A stretch of 5,557 nt of DNA from Actinomycetota bacterium. Its GTDB lineage: Bacteria; Actinomycetota; Thermoleophilia; Solirubrobacterales; 70-9. Both the position numbers and the translations under genes were made by a program. The stretch is from contig VAYL01000028.1 of assembly GCA_005884305.1 (NCBI GenBank), positions 1 through 5,557 of the forward strand, given 5' to 3'. The stretch's first letter is position 1; every line of letters begins with the position of its first letter. Below are positions 1 to 5,505 of this stretch, one piece after another. Below the pieces are notes generated by a model, which was not told the DNA's origin, searched no databases, and was given only the letters and a program-made list of their open reading frames with translations.

Positions 1-443
1 TGAAGGCAGCGAAAGTCGAGAGCCCGGTTCCCAGCGACGCGGCGGCGGCATTGCGAGCCGCCGGGTACCGCGTCACCCCGCAGCGGCTCGTGATTCACCG
101 CACCCTCGTGGCCCTTCATCGCCACGTCGGCGCCGAGGAGCTACTTGACGCCGTGGGGGACCAGCTTCCCAACGTCTCGCTGCCGACGGTCTACTCGGCG
201 CTCGACGCGCTCGAGGACTCCGGCCTCGTCCGGCGAGTCTCAGCCGGGCAGGGCCGAGCGCTCTACGACGCCCGTCCCGCCGACCACCATCACCTGGTGT
301 GCCGCCGCTGTGGGGCGGTCGAGGACCTCGATGCCTCGGTGTCGCTCTCGGGCGCACTCGCATCCGCGCGCGAGCACGGGTTTGCACCGGATGGCGCCGA
401 GGTCGTCGTCCGCGGCCTCTGTGCCTCCTGTCGCGCGACCTGA
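1..443 (+). CDS. Fur/PerR-family metal-dependent transcriptional repressor (5' end at window edge)
   Basis: Likely a DNA-binding repressor that uses a regulatory metal to sense iron, peroxide or another metal. Bases 1-2 are TG and the frame is open from base 3, so the start codon (ATG or GTG) probably begins one base outside the window. A TTG at 51 is an alternative, but it would remove 16 in-frame residues. Counting from the codon at base 3, the protein has 146 residues, a normal Fur length. Visible parts are GYRVTPQR (21-28), a winged helix with SLPTVYSALDALEDSGLV (59-76), HHHLVCRRCG (95-104) and a C-terminal CASC (140-143). C100, C103, C140 and C143 form the structural zinc site. H41, D89, H95, H97 and D108 align with the PerR regulatory-metal ligands H37, D85, H91, H93 and D104. 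Family certain; PerR-like sensing is inference. No target gene is visible, and the gene converges on the ICMT-like gene. Confidence 0.93.
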   Translation, partial: KAAKVESPVPSDAAAALRAAGYRVTPQRLVIHRTLVALHRHVGAEELLDAVGDQLPNVSLPTVYSALDALEDSGLVRRVSAGQGRALYDARPADHHHLVCRRCGAVEDLDASVSLSGALASAREHGFAPDGAEVVVRGLCASCRAT

Positions 444-449
444 CGCGCG

Positions 450-1031
450 CTACCAGACACCTGGAATGAGCCTCTTGGTCCGGGCCATGTATGCCCGATA
501 CGGCTCGCCAAGCTCGCGCGACAGCACGCACTCCTCGGTGAGCAGGCGAGCGGTGAACGCGATGAGGGGTGGCAGCAGGCAAGCCGGGATCGAAAGCCAG
601 GTCCCGAGCATGATCCCCAGCCCGAGCTCGACCATCAGCAGTCCGGTGTAGCTCGGGTGCCTGATCAGGCGGTAGGGACCGGTGTCCACGACGCGATGCT
701 CGGCCTGAACGACGACAGTGAATTTGAAGAATCGCCCGAGCACCCGAACGGCCCAGGCTCGCAGCGCAAGCCCGAGAACGAACACCACGACGCCGAGGGC
801 GACCGGCCACCAGCCGGGCCCCGGTAGCGCCAGGCCCTGAGCCCGCCTGGCGGCAAACTGGCCGAGGGCGATCCCGCCCAGAACAGCGAGCGTGAGCTCC
901 AGGACGCTTCGGTCTCGGCCGCCGCCACCGCGGACGCGGATCGCGAGCGCCAGTTCGAACAACCCCCAGGCGACGGCGCACCCGGCGAACAGGCCGGCTG
1001 CCGCGCCGCCGTGGACCGCGAGCGGCTTCAT
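450..1031 (-). CDS. ICMT/PEMT-like membrane methyltransferase family protein
   Basis: A 193-residue integral membrane protein of the isoprenylcysteine carboxyl methyltransferase / phospholipid methyltransferase type. It has about four to five hydrophobic segments (roughly 10-31, 43-60, 75-97 and a long stretch at 130-162). The family signature follows the third segment: VVDTGPYRLIRHPSYTG (114-130), then EE (166-167) and the C-terminal EPYRAYMARTKRLIPGVW (176-193). In the family these conserved C-terminal regions form the S-adenosylmethionine and substrate site. Bacterial members mostly have unknown substrates, so no specific reaction is assigned. The ATG lies 6 nt after the map stop codon, and GAGGA inside the last map codons (1042-1046) can serve as ribosome binding site, implying translational coupling to map. 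The stop codon is only 6 bp from the stop of the convergent Fur-family gene, leaving no room for a separate terminator. Family call strong; substrate unknown. Confidence 0.88.
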   Translation of the reverse strand: MKPLAVHGGAAAGLFAGCAVAWGLFELALAIRVRGGGGRDRSVLELTLAVLGGIALGQFAARRAQGLALPGPGWWPVALGVVVFVLGLALRAWAVRVLGRFFKFTVVVQAEHRVVDTGPYRLIRHPSYTGLLMVELGLGIMLGTWLSIPACLLPPLIAFTARLLTEECVLSRELGEPYRAYMARTKRLIPGVW

Positions 1032-1037
1032 GCGCCG

Positions 1038-1793
1038 CTATTCCTCGTGCCAGGGAGTGAGGATTCGCGGGCCGTTGTCGGTGACCGCGACCGTGAACTC
1101 GAAATGGGCCGCGAGCGACCCGTCCGCCGAGTAGACGGCCCAGCTGTCATCGCCAACGCGGACATTCGGGCCGCCGGCGTTGACCATCGGCTCGATCGCC
1201 AGGACCATGCCGGGCTCGAGCTTCGGGCCGCGGCCGGGCTCCCCGTAGTTGGGGATCTGGGGGTCCTCGTGCATGTCCCGGCCGATGCCGTGCCCGACGA
1301 GCGAGCGGATGATCGAGAACCCGGAGTCCTCGACGTGCCGCTGTACCGCCGCGGAGACATCGCCCAGATGGTTGCCGGGCCGCGCCTGATCGGCGCCCGC
1401 GAAGAGCGCTCCCCTCGTCGCGTCGAGGAGCTCGCGAGCCTCCGGCTTGATCGGGCCGATGGGAACCGTCTGGGCGGCATCGGCGACCCAGCCGTCCTTG
1501 GTGACCCCCACGTCCAGCGCGATCACGTCGCCCCGCTTGAGCGCGTATGGACCCGGAATTCCGTGGACGACCATCGAGTTGGGCGACGCGCAGATCGAGC
1601 CGGGAAAGCCGCGGTAGCCCTTGAACGAGGGCGTCGCGCCCTGGGCGGTGATGAACCGGTCCGCGGCCTCGTCGAGCTCGGCCGTCGTGATGCCTGGGTG
1701 GCACTTCGCGCGCAGCATCTTGAGGCAGCGGGCCTGAATCGCTCCGGCCGCCGCCATCTGGTCGATCTGCTCGGGGGTCTTGCGGATGATCAC
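1038..1793 (-). CDS. map: Methionine aminopeptidase, type I
   Basis: A cytosolic dinuclear metalloprotease that removes the initiator methionine from new proteins. I place the start at the GTG ending at 1793 (VIIRKTPEQIDQM), giving 251 residues, normal for a bacterial type I enzyme. The frame stays open to an ATG at 1895, but that start would overlap adk by 80 bp and add 34 unfamily-like residues. All metal ligands are present with the GTG numbering: D94 in ALDVGV, D105 in VADAAQTV, H168 in GHGIGRDMHEDP, E201 in AIEPMV and E232 in AHFEFTVAVTDNG. The substrate-side histidines H77 (VVHGIP) and H175 are also present. The gene follows adk after 22 nt, the classical adk-map order. No Shine-Dalgarno sequence is visible before the GTG, so translation may depend on coupling to adk. 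No infA follows. Function near certain; the exact start slightly less so. Confidence 0.97.
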   Translation of the reverse strand: MIIRKTPEQIDQMAAAGAIQARCLKMLRAKCHPGITTAELDEAADRFITAQGATPSFKGYRGFPGSICASPNSMVVHGIPGPYALKRGDVIALDVGVTKDGWVADAAQTVPIGPIKPEARELLDATRGALFAGADQARPGNHLGDVSAAVQRHVEDSGFSIIRSLVGHGIGRDMHEDPQIPNYGEPGRGPKLEPGMVLAIEPMVNAGGPNVRVGDDSWAVYSADGSLAAHFEFTVAVTDNGPRILTPWHEE

Positions 1794-1815
1794 CGAGGAC
1801 GAGAGTAGAGGAGCG

Positions 1816-2487
1816 CTAAAGCTCTTCTTCCCTGCGGAGCGTCGCGAGAAGGGCGTTGATACGGGTGGCCACCTCGTCCGGTGCCCGCTGTCCATCGACG
1901 CGGTCGAGGACGCCGCGCTCCTCGTAGTAGGCGACCAGGGGCTCGGTCTTGTCGTGGTAGGTGCCGAGCCGGTGGCGGACGACCTCGGGCTTGTCGTCGT
2001 CGCGGATCTCCAGGCGCTCGCCGCAGATGTCGCAGACGCCCTCTTCCTTGGGCGGGTCGAAGTCCATGTGGAACACGTGACCGTTCGGGCAGATGCGGCG
2101 CCCGCTCAGCCGCCTGATTACCTCGTCGTCCGGGACCTTGATGAGGAGCACGGCGGTCAGCCCGCGGCCGAGCTCGGAGAGCTTCGCGTCGAGGGCCTCC
2201 GCCTGCGCAATCGTTCGCGGAAAGCCGTCGAGGATGAAGCCGTCAGCGGCTTCTGCGCTCGCCACGCGCTCCGCGATCAGTCCGACCATCACCTCGTCGG
2301 GGACGAGATCGCCCCGGCCCATGTATTCCTTTGCCTCGTTGCCGAGGTCGGTCCCCTCCCGGACGGCGGCACGGAGGATGTCCCCGGTCGCGTAGTAGGG
2401 CAGGCGGAGATCCTCCTGAAGGCGCTCGCCCTGGGTGCCCTTCCCCGACCCCGGCGGCCCGAGCAGCACGAGATTGAGCTCTGACAT
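1816..2487 (-). CDS. adk: Adenylate kinase, long form with zinc-type LID domain
   Basis: Catalyses ATP + AMP = 2 ADP in the cytosol and supplies ADP and balances adenine nucleotides. The 223-residue protein begins with the P-loop GPPGSGKGTQ (10-19). It continues with the AMP-binding helix TGDILRAAV (34-42), the FILDGFPRT motif (84-92) and the LID domain (about 127-165), and ends with RHRLGTYHDKTEPLVAYY (171-188). The LID has CPNGH (133-137) and CDIC (152-155). The second cysteine of the usual Cys4 zinc site is a glycine, and H137 or H140 probably supplies the fourth ligand. The ATG at 2487 is supported by the start of the P-loop strand directly after it; no strong Shine-Dalgarno is visible. 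The gene normally follows secY directly, but here a 1.1-kb segment with a pseudogene separates them, so adk and map may need their own promoter or read-through from secY. Confidence 0.98.
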   Translation of the reverse strand: MSELNLVLLGPPGSGKGTQGERLQEDLRLPYYATGDILRAAVREGTDLGNEAKEYMGRGDLVPDEVMVGLIAERVASAEAADGFILDGFPRTIAQAEALDAKLSELGRGLTAVLLIKVPDDEVIRRLSGRRICPNGHVFHMDFDPPKEEGVCDICGERLEIRDDDKPEVVRHRLGTYHDKTEPLVAYYEERGVLDRVDGQRAPDEVATRINALLATLRREEEL

Positions 2488-2520
2488 CGGCCGGAGAGCC
2501 TAGCGACTCACCGCGGCAAC

Positions 2521-2544
2521 GGCACCCTCGCCGGTCAGGGCGCC
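2521..2544 (-). other. Stem-loop between the pseudogene and adk
   Basis: Read on the minus strand, GGCGCCCT and AGGGTGCC pair over 8 bp with one G-U wobble around an 8-nt loop. It lies in the 96-nt gap after the pseudogene stop (2584) and about 33 nt before the adk start. No run of T follows, so it is not a convincing intrinsic terminator. It could be a 5' leader structure of adk mRNA or a chance structure of GC-rich DNA. No clear sigma-70 promoter is visible in this gap; TAGGCT lies shortly before the adk ATG but lacks a matching -35 box. Confidence 0.3.
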
Positions 2545-2583
2545 GGCGTCTCGGAGCGTGTGTGTTACGGACGCGACAATCGG

Positions 2584-3380
2584 TCACCCCTCGTGGCGCA
2601 GCTGGCGGTCGGTCACGGGGAGCGCCCGGCATCCGGCAACCTGAAGCCGAGCGAGCTTCGCGCTGTCGCGCTCGAACGCTTGCCGGTGGCCGTGATGCTC
2701 CCAGCTCTGAAGCTCGACGACGAACCGAGCCTGTGGCCTGTAGGCGTCGACGAGAAAGCCCTCGACGAGGACGTACAACTTCGGGAGCGGGAGTCCGGCC
2801 TCGCGGACCAGGTCGAGGAACCGCGACTCCAGGTCGGATTTCGATTCGATCGCCTCGCGAGGGTCGTAGTCGAGCAAGGCAAGTAGGGCGGACAGGCCGC
2901 GACGCCCGTTCGAGCGGGCGATCAACTCGTGGACGGCCTGGAAGTCCAGGAGCTCATGCCGCTCTGCTGCCTCGTAGGCGCGTCGAAGGTGCTCGAGGGG
3001 GACGACTTCTCGGCGCGGTCATCGGGATGGATCTCTCCGGTGCCGTGCACCGTGATTCGAGGCCGGCGACGGCGCCGAGTACCGGGAGCCGTAACGTCGA
3101 TCGCCGTCCGATTGGTCTGCCTGAGATTCCAGAGCGCAGCCGCGTTGCGATGACTGAGCAAGGCGCCCTCGCTGCAGGCAAGTACGGCAGCCATCCAGTA
3201 CCCCTTGCGATCGAGTGGGCCGACCGCATAAACGCCACGGTGCACGCGCCGAAGCCGGCCATCAGCCACACGTCGGCGGGCCGCAGAAGCCTCAATCCCC
3301 AAGGCGGTCAGCTGCCAAAGCGCCACCACACCGTGTTGGCGGGCCGCGAGGCGGCTGATGATCGTGTCAAGAACGCTCAT
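2584..3380 (-). pseudogene. Broken AbiEi-like winged-helix / DUF559 endonuclease-like gene (frameshift plus internal deletion)
   Basis: Two minus-strand frames together resemble the common actinobacterial protein with an AbiEi-type antitoxin winged helix at the N-terminus and a DUF559 (Vsr/PD-(D/E)XK-like) domain at the C-terminus. The first frame starts at the ATG ending at 3380 (MSVLDTIISRLAARQHGVVA). It carries the wing RRVHRGVYAVG, WMAAVLAC, LSHRNAAALW and RRRRRPRITVHG, then loses homology after HPDDRAEK and stops at 2922. Homology resumes in a frame shifted by -1, with LEHLRRAYEAAERHELLDF, and runs to a stop at 2584. That part includes LESRFLDLVREAGLPLPKL, VDAYRPQARFVVELQSW and AFERDSAKLARLQVAG. 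About 20 residues normally found between these parts (the GIPVT...RTLLDLA region, recalled from family members) are absent, so both a deletion and a frame change are needed. A weak AAGGG precedes the ATG. The gene sits between secY and adk in the same direction and is probably non-functional. Confidence 0.8.
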
Positions 3381-3606
3381 CCGCGGCCCTTCGAAGGGGG
3401 TGGTTGAGTTTTCGTGCATATAGCGCACGCAAAGTCGATCACCCTCTAGCGTGACCGGGAAATGGTCATGCGTGGCGCGTGGAGCGAAACGAAAGGCTCG
3501 CGCGACCTCGAAACGTTGCCCCCACGTGCCCACCCGGCAGGCGCCGCCGTGAGGCTCAGGCGGACGCTGGAACCGATGGCGCACAGCGGCGCGTCACGGC
3601 CCGGAC
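3381..3606. other. Intergenic gap between secY and the pseudogene
   Basis: These 226 bp follow the secY stop. I find no gene with coding character on either strand; open frames here are extensions or shadows of neighbours. The pseudogene frame can be extended upstream to 3584, but those residues resemble nothing in the family. An in-frame ATG at 3419 has no Shine-Dalgarno. AT-rich TATATG (minus strand, 3417-3422) could be a -10 box, but no suitable -35 is spaced from it. No clear intrinsic terminator follows secY. Confidence 0.55.
3387..3398. repeat. 12-bp perfect palindrome at the pseudogene start
   Basis: CCCTTCGAAGGG is a perfect inverted repeat lying 7 to 18 bp upstream of the pseudogene ATG, and it includes the probable Shine-Dalgarno AAGGG. 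AbiEi antitoxins are known to bind inverted repeats at their own promoters, so an operator relic is possible. It could equally be an mRNA hairpin hiding the ribosome binding site, or chance. Confidence 0.45.
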
Positions 3607-4875
3607 CTACTTCAAGAACCCCTCGTAGTTGCGCATCATCAGTTGCGCCTCGAGTTGTTTCACCGTGTCCAGGGCCACGCCGATCACGATCAGGATCGAC
3701 GTGCCGCCGAAGAAGAAGTTCGCCGAAGTTTGGTTGATCAGGATGGTCGGCAACGCGGCGACCGCGCCCAGATAGAGGGCTCCCGGGAACGTGAGCCTGG
3801 ACAGGATCCTGTCCAGGTATTCGGCGGTAGGTCGTCCGGGTCTCACCCCGGGGATGAAGCCTCCGTACTTCTTCAGGTTCTCCGCCTGGTCGACCGGGTT
3901 GAACGTGACCGCCGTGTAGAAGTAGGTGAAGATCACGATGAAGAACACCTCGCCCGCCACGTAGGGCCAGCTGTTCGGGCTGAAGAAGTTCGCGAACGAC
4001 ACGGCCGCGGGGGTGTTCACGAGCTGGCCGATCGTCGGCGGGAAAGCCATGATCGACGCGGCGAAGATGACCGGGATGACCCCGGCCATGTTGACCCGCA
4101 GCGGCAGGTAGGTCTGGCCGCCGGTGGTCATCCGCCGCCCCACGACCCGCTTCGCGTACTGCACCGGGATCCGCCGCTGGCCCTCTTGGACGTAGACGAT
4201 CCCGACGATCACCGCGAGCGCGATGAAGGGCATCATCACGACGAAGACCTGGTCGGGGTTGGTCCACCAGGCCTGGATCCCAGCCGGGATGCGCGAGGCG
4301 ATCGACGCGAAGATCATCAGCGAGATCCCGTTGCCGATCCCACGCTGGGTGATCAGCTCGCCCAGCCACATCAGGAGCGTGCATCCTGCGGTGAGCGCGA
4401 TCACGATCATCATCAGCTTCGGGAACGTCAGGTGGCCGACGACGCTCGTGCCGCCGGCCGAGAACGACTTGAAGAGGTACACGTAGCCCAGCGACTGGGC
4501 GAACGCCAGACCCACCGTGAGGTAGCGCGTGTACTGGGTGATCTTCTGCTGGCCGACCTCGCCTTCCTTCTGAAGCCGCTCCAGCGACGGCACCACCACC
4601 GTCATCAGCTGCAGGATGATCGAGGCGGTGATGTAGGGCATGATCCCCAGCGCGAACAGGGACAGCCGGGACAGGCTCCCGCCGGAGAACAGGTTCAGGA
4701 ACGGCAGGATGCCGTTCCCCGAGAAGTTCGACTCGAGGTCCTTGACCGCGCCCGTATCGATCCCCGGCGCGGGGATGTAGGCGCCCAGCCGGTAGAGCAG
4801 AAGCATCGCGGCCGTAAAGGCCAGCTTCATGCGGATCTCAGGAACGCGGAAAGAGTTGGCGAGCGTCTGGAGCAT
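3607..4875 (-). CDS. secY: Preprotein translocase channel subunit SecY
   Basis: Forms the protein-conducting pore of the Sec translocon in the plasma membrane, with SecE and SecG, and works with SecA and the ribosome. The 422-residue protein is slightly shorter than E. coli SecY (443) and has the ten expected membrane segments, roughly at 16-36, 72-95, 115-138, 150-170, 180-200, 210-229, 262-280, 305-324, 362-382 and 390-404. Recognisable parts are YIPAPGID (33-40), the plug region LFSGGSLSRLSLFALG (62-77), GELITQRGIGNGISLM (172-187) and RRIPVQYAKR in the C4 loop (234-243). Further on come the TYLPLRVNMAGVIPVIFA stretch (255-272) and FIPGVRPG (340-347). R345 matches the arginine of the C5 loop needed for SecA function (R357 in E. 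coli). The protein ends in MMRNYEGFLK. It starts 8 nt after the rplO stop without a strong Shine-Dalgarno, so coupling to rplO is likely. Complete and intact. Confidence 0.98.
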   Translation of the reverse strand: MLQTLANSFRVPEIRMKLAFTAAMLLLYRLGAYIPAPGIDTGAVKDLESNFSGNGILPFLNLFSGGSLSRLSLFALGIMPYITASIILQLMTVVVPSLERLQKEGEVGQQKITQYTRYLTVGLAFAQSLGYVYLFKSFSAGGTSVVGHLTFPKLMMIVIALTAGCTLLMWLGELITQRGIGNGISLMIFASIASRIPAGIQAWWTNPDQVFVVMMPFIALAVIVGIVYVQEGQRRIPVQYAKRVVGRRMTTGGQTYLPLRVNMAGVIPVIFAASIMAFPPTIGQLVNTPAAVSFANFFSPNSWPYVAGEVFFIVIFTYFYTAVTFNPVDQAENLKKYGGFIPGVRPGRPTAEYLDRILSRLTFPGALYLGAVAALPTILINQTSANFFFGGTSILIVIGVALDTVKQLEAQLMMRNYEGFLK

Positions 4876-4883
4876 CCGGCTGT

Positions 4884-5378
4884 CTAGCCCGAGATTACCT
4901 CGGCCGTGCCTCCGGCCTTCTCGATCTTCTCCCTCGCCGCGCCGCTGAATGCGTGCGCGCGGACGGTCAGCTTCTTGGTGAGCTCGCCGCGGGCCAAGAC
5001 CTTCACCGGATGTCGTCGCTTGGCAAGCCCGGCGGCCTTCAGGCTCTCGGGTGTCACCTCGTCGCCCGCCTTGAAGCGCTCCTCCAGGTCGGCAACGTTG
5101 ACCGGCTGGGTGTGCGTGCGGAAGTTCTCGAACGGCATCGACATCTTGTGATGCGGGCCGCGCAGCTTGCGGGTCCGCATGTGGATCGGGTTCTGGCCGC
5201 CCTCGTACCCGGGCTTGCGCTTATTCCCCGACCGGGCCCCGGCGCCCTTCTCGCCACGGCCCGACGTCTTGCCGAATCCCGAGCCAGCGCCACGGCCCAC
5301 GCGCTTGCGCGAGTGCCGCGAGCCGGCCTTCGGGCGCACCGAGTGAAGCCCGATCTCCTCTGGAGCGAGGCGGGCCAT
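4884..5378 (-). CDS. rplO: 50S ribosomal protein L15 (uL15)
   Basis: A large-subunit protein that binds 23S rRNA late in 50S assembly. The 164-residue protein has the basic glycine-rich N-terminal arm VGRGAGSGFGKTSGRGEKG (27-45) and the YEGGQNPIHMRTRKLRG segment (58-74). Its C-terminal globular domain includes NVADLEERF (94-102), VKVLARGELTKKLTV (125-139) and AHAFSGAAREKIEKAGG (141-157). The length is about 20 residues above the E. coli protein, partly from an N-terminal stretch (1-26). The start is fixed by a perfect AAGGAGG 8 nt upstream. It is the first gene of the visible block, with secY following after 8 nt. In the standard operon rpmD (L30) directly precedes rplO; here the 179 bp upstream encode no L30 in any minus-strand frame. 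Confidence 0.98.
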   Translation of the reverse strand: MARLAPEEIGLHSVRPKAGSRHSRKRVGRGAGSGFGKTSGRGEKGAGARSGNKRKPGYEGGQNPIHMRTRKLRGPHHKMSMPFENFRTHTQPVNVADLEERFKAGDEVTPESLKAAGLAKRRHPVKVLARGELTKKLTVRAHAFSGAAREKIEKAGGTAEVISG

Positions 5379-5386
5379 CAGCGGTG

Positions 5387-5393
5387 CCTCCTT
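5387..5393 (-). promoter_or_regulatory. Strong ribosome binding site of rplO
   Basis: The minus strand reads AAGGAGG, a full anti-16S match, 8 nt before the rplO ATG. It is the only consensus Shine-Dalgarno in the block and settles the L15 start. Confidence 0.9.
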
Positions 5394-5465
5394 CCGCGGC
5401 AGTGCGCCTCAGCCCACGAAAACCGAGTGAGTCCGGGATGACGAACGCGTGAGAACTCAGCCCCG

Positions 5466-5486
5466 GCGCCCGTCCGGAACGGGCGC
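5466..5486. repeat. 8-bp perfect hairpin upstream of rplO
   Basis: GCGCCCGT and ACGGGCGC form a perfect 8-bp stem around a 5-nt loop (CCGGA). On the minus strand it begins directly after the T-arm-like stem, and its first half doubles as the acceptor-like tail of that element. No T run follows on either strand, so it is a weak terminator candidate. It may be a leader structure of the rplO mRNA. Confidence 0.5.
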
Positions 5487-5505
5487 GGCTGGATTCGAAC
5501 CAGCC
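5480..5505 (-). other. tRNA T-arm-like element (3' tRNA fragment or att-like remnant)
   Basis: On the minus strand, GCTGG-TTCGAAT-CCAGC is a canonical T-arm: 5-bp stem, extendable to 6, with a 7-nt loop holding T54, T55, C56 and A58. It is followed by CGCGCCC and G, which would fit an acceptor 3' strand and discriminator base; CCA is not encoded. The upstream sequence gives no D-arm, no GG in a D-loop, no anticodon loop with T33 and no matching GGGCGCG acceptor 5' strand within the window. I therefore do not call a functional tRNA. A class II tRNA starting beyond 5557 cannot be excluded, but the anticodon-arm position does not fit. A leftover tRNA 3' end, as produced by integration or rearrangement at tRNA genes, is a reasonable alternative. 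So is a structured leader. Confidence 0.45.

Noticed and set aside
51..53. TTG at 51 as the start of the Fur-family gene
   Set aside because: The frame is open to the window edge, bases 1-2 (TG) fit the end of an ATG or GTG codon, and the longer protein has the usual family length.
1794..1895. N-terminal extension of Map to the ATG at 1895
   Set aside because: The extra 34 residues would overlap the adk end by 80 bp and do not resemble the family; type I enzymes begin at the IIRKTPEQ region.
2562..3407. 281-codon plus-strand frame opposite the pseudogene
   Set aside because: Arginine- and glycine-rich low-information translation with no recognisable domain. The minus strand carries clear AbiEi-like and DUF559 homology over the same bases.
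3411..3440. Sigma-70 promoter for the pseudogene around TATATG
   Set aside because: There is no TTGACA-like box 16-18 bp upstream of the candidate -10, so it is noted only as an AT-rich spot.
3381..3584. Upstream extension of the AbiEi-like frame to 3584
   Set aside because: The added residues show no family similarity, and the conserved N-terminus begins at MSVLDTIISRLAARQHG with a Shine-Dalgarno-like AAGGG before it.
3446..4384. Long minus-strand frame overlapping secY and the gap
   Set aside because: It is an out-of-frame shadow of secY with composition driven by high GC; the SecY frame has full family motifs.
5408..5463. Direct repeat CTCAGCCC at 5408-5415 and 5456-5463
   Set aside because: Eight bases repeated once in GC-rich leader DNA is weak; no regulator or att site can be tied to it.
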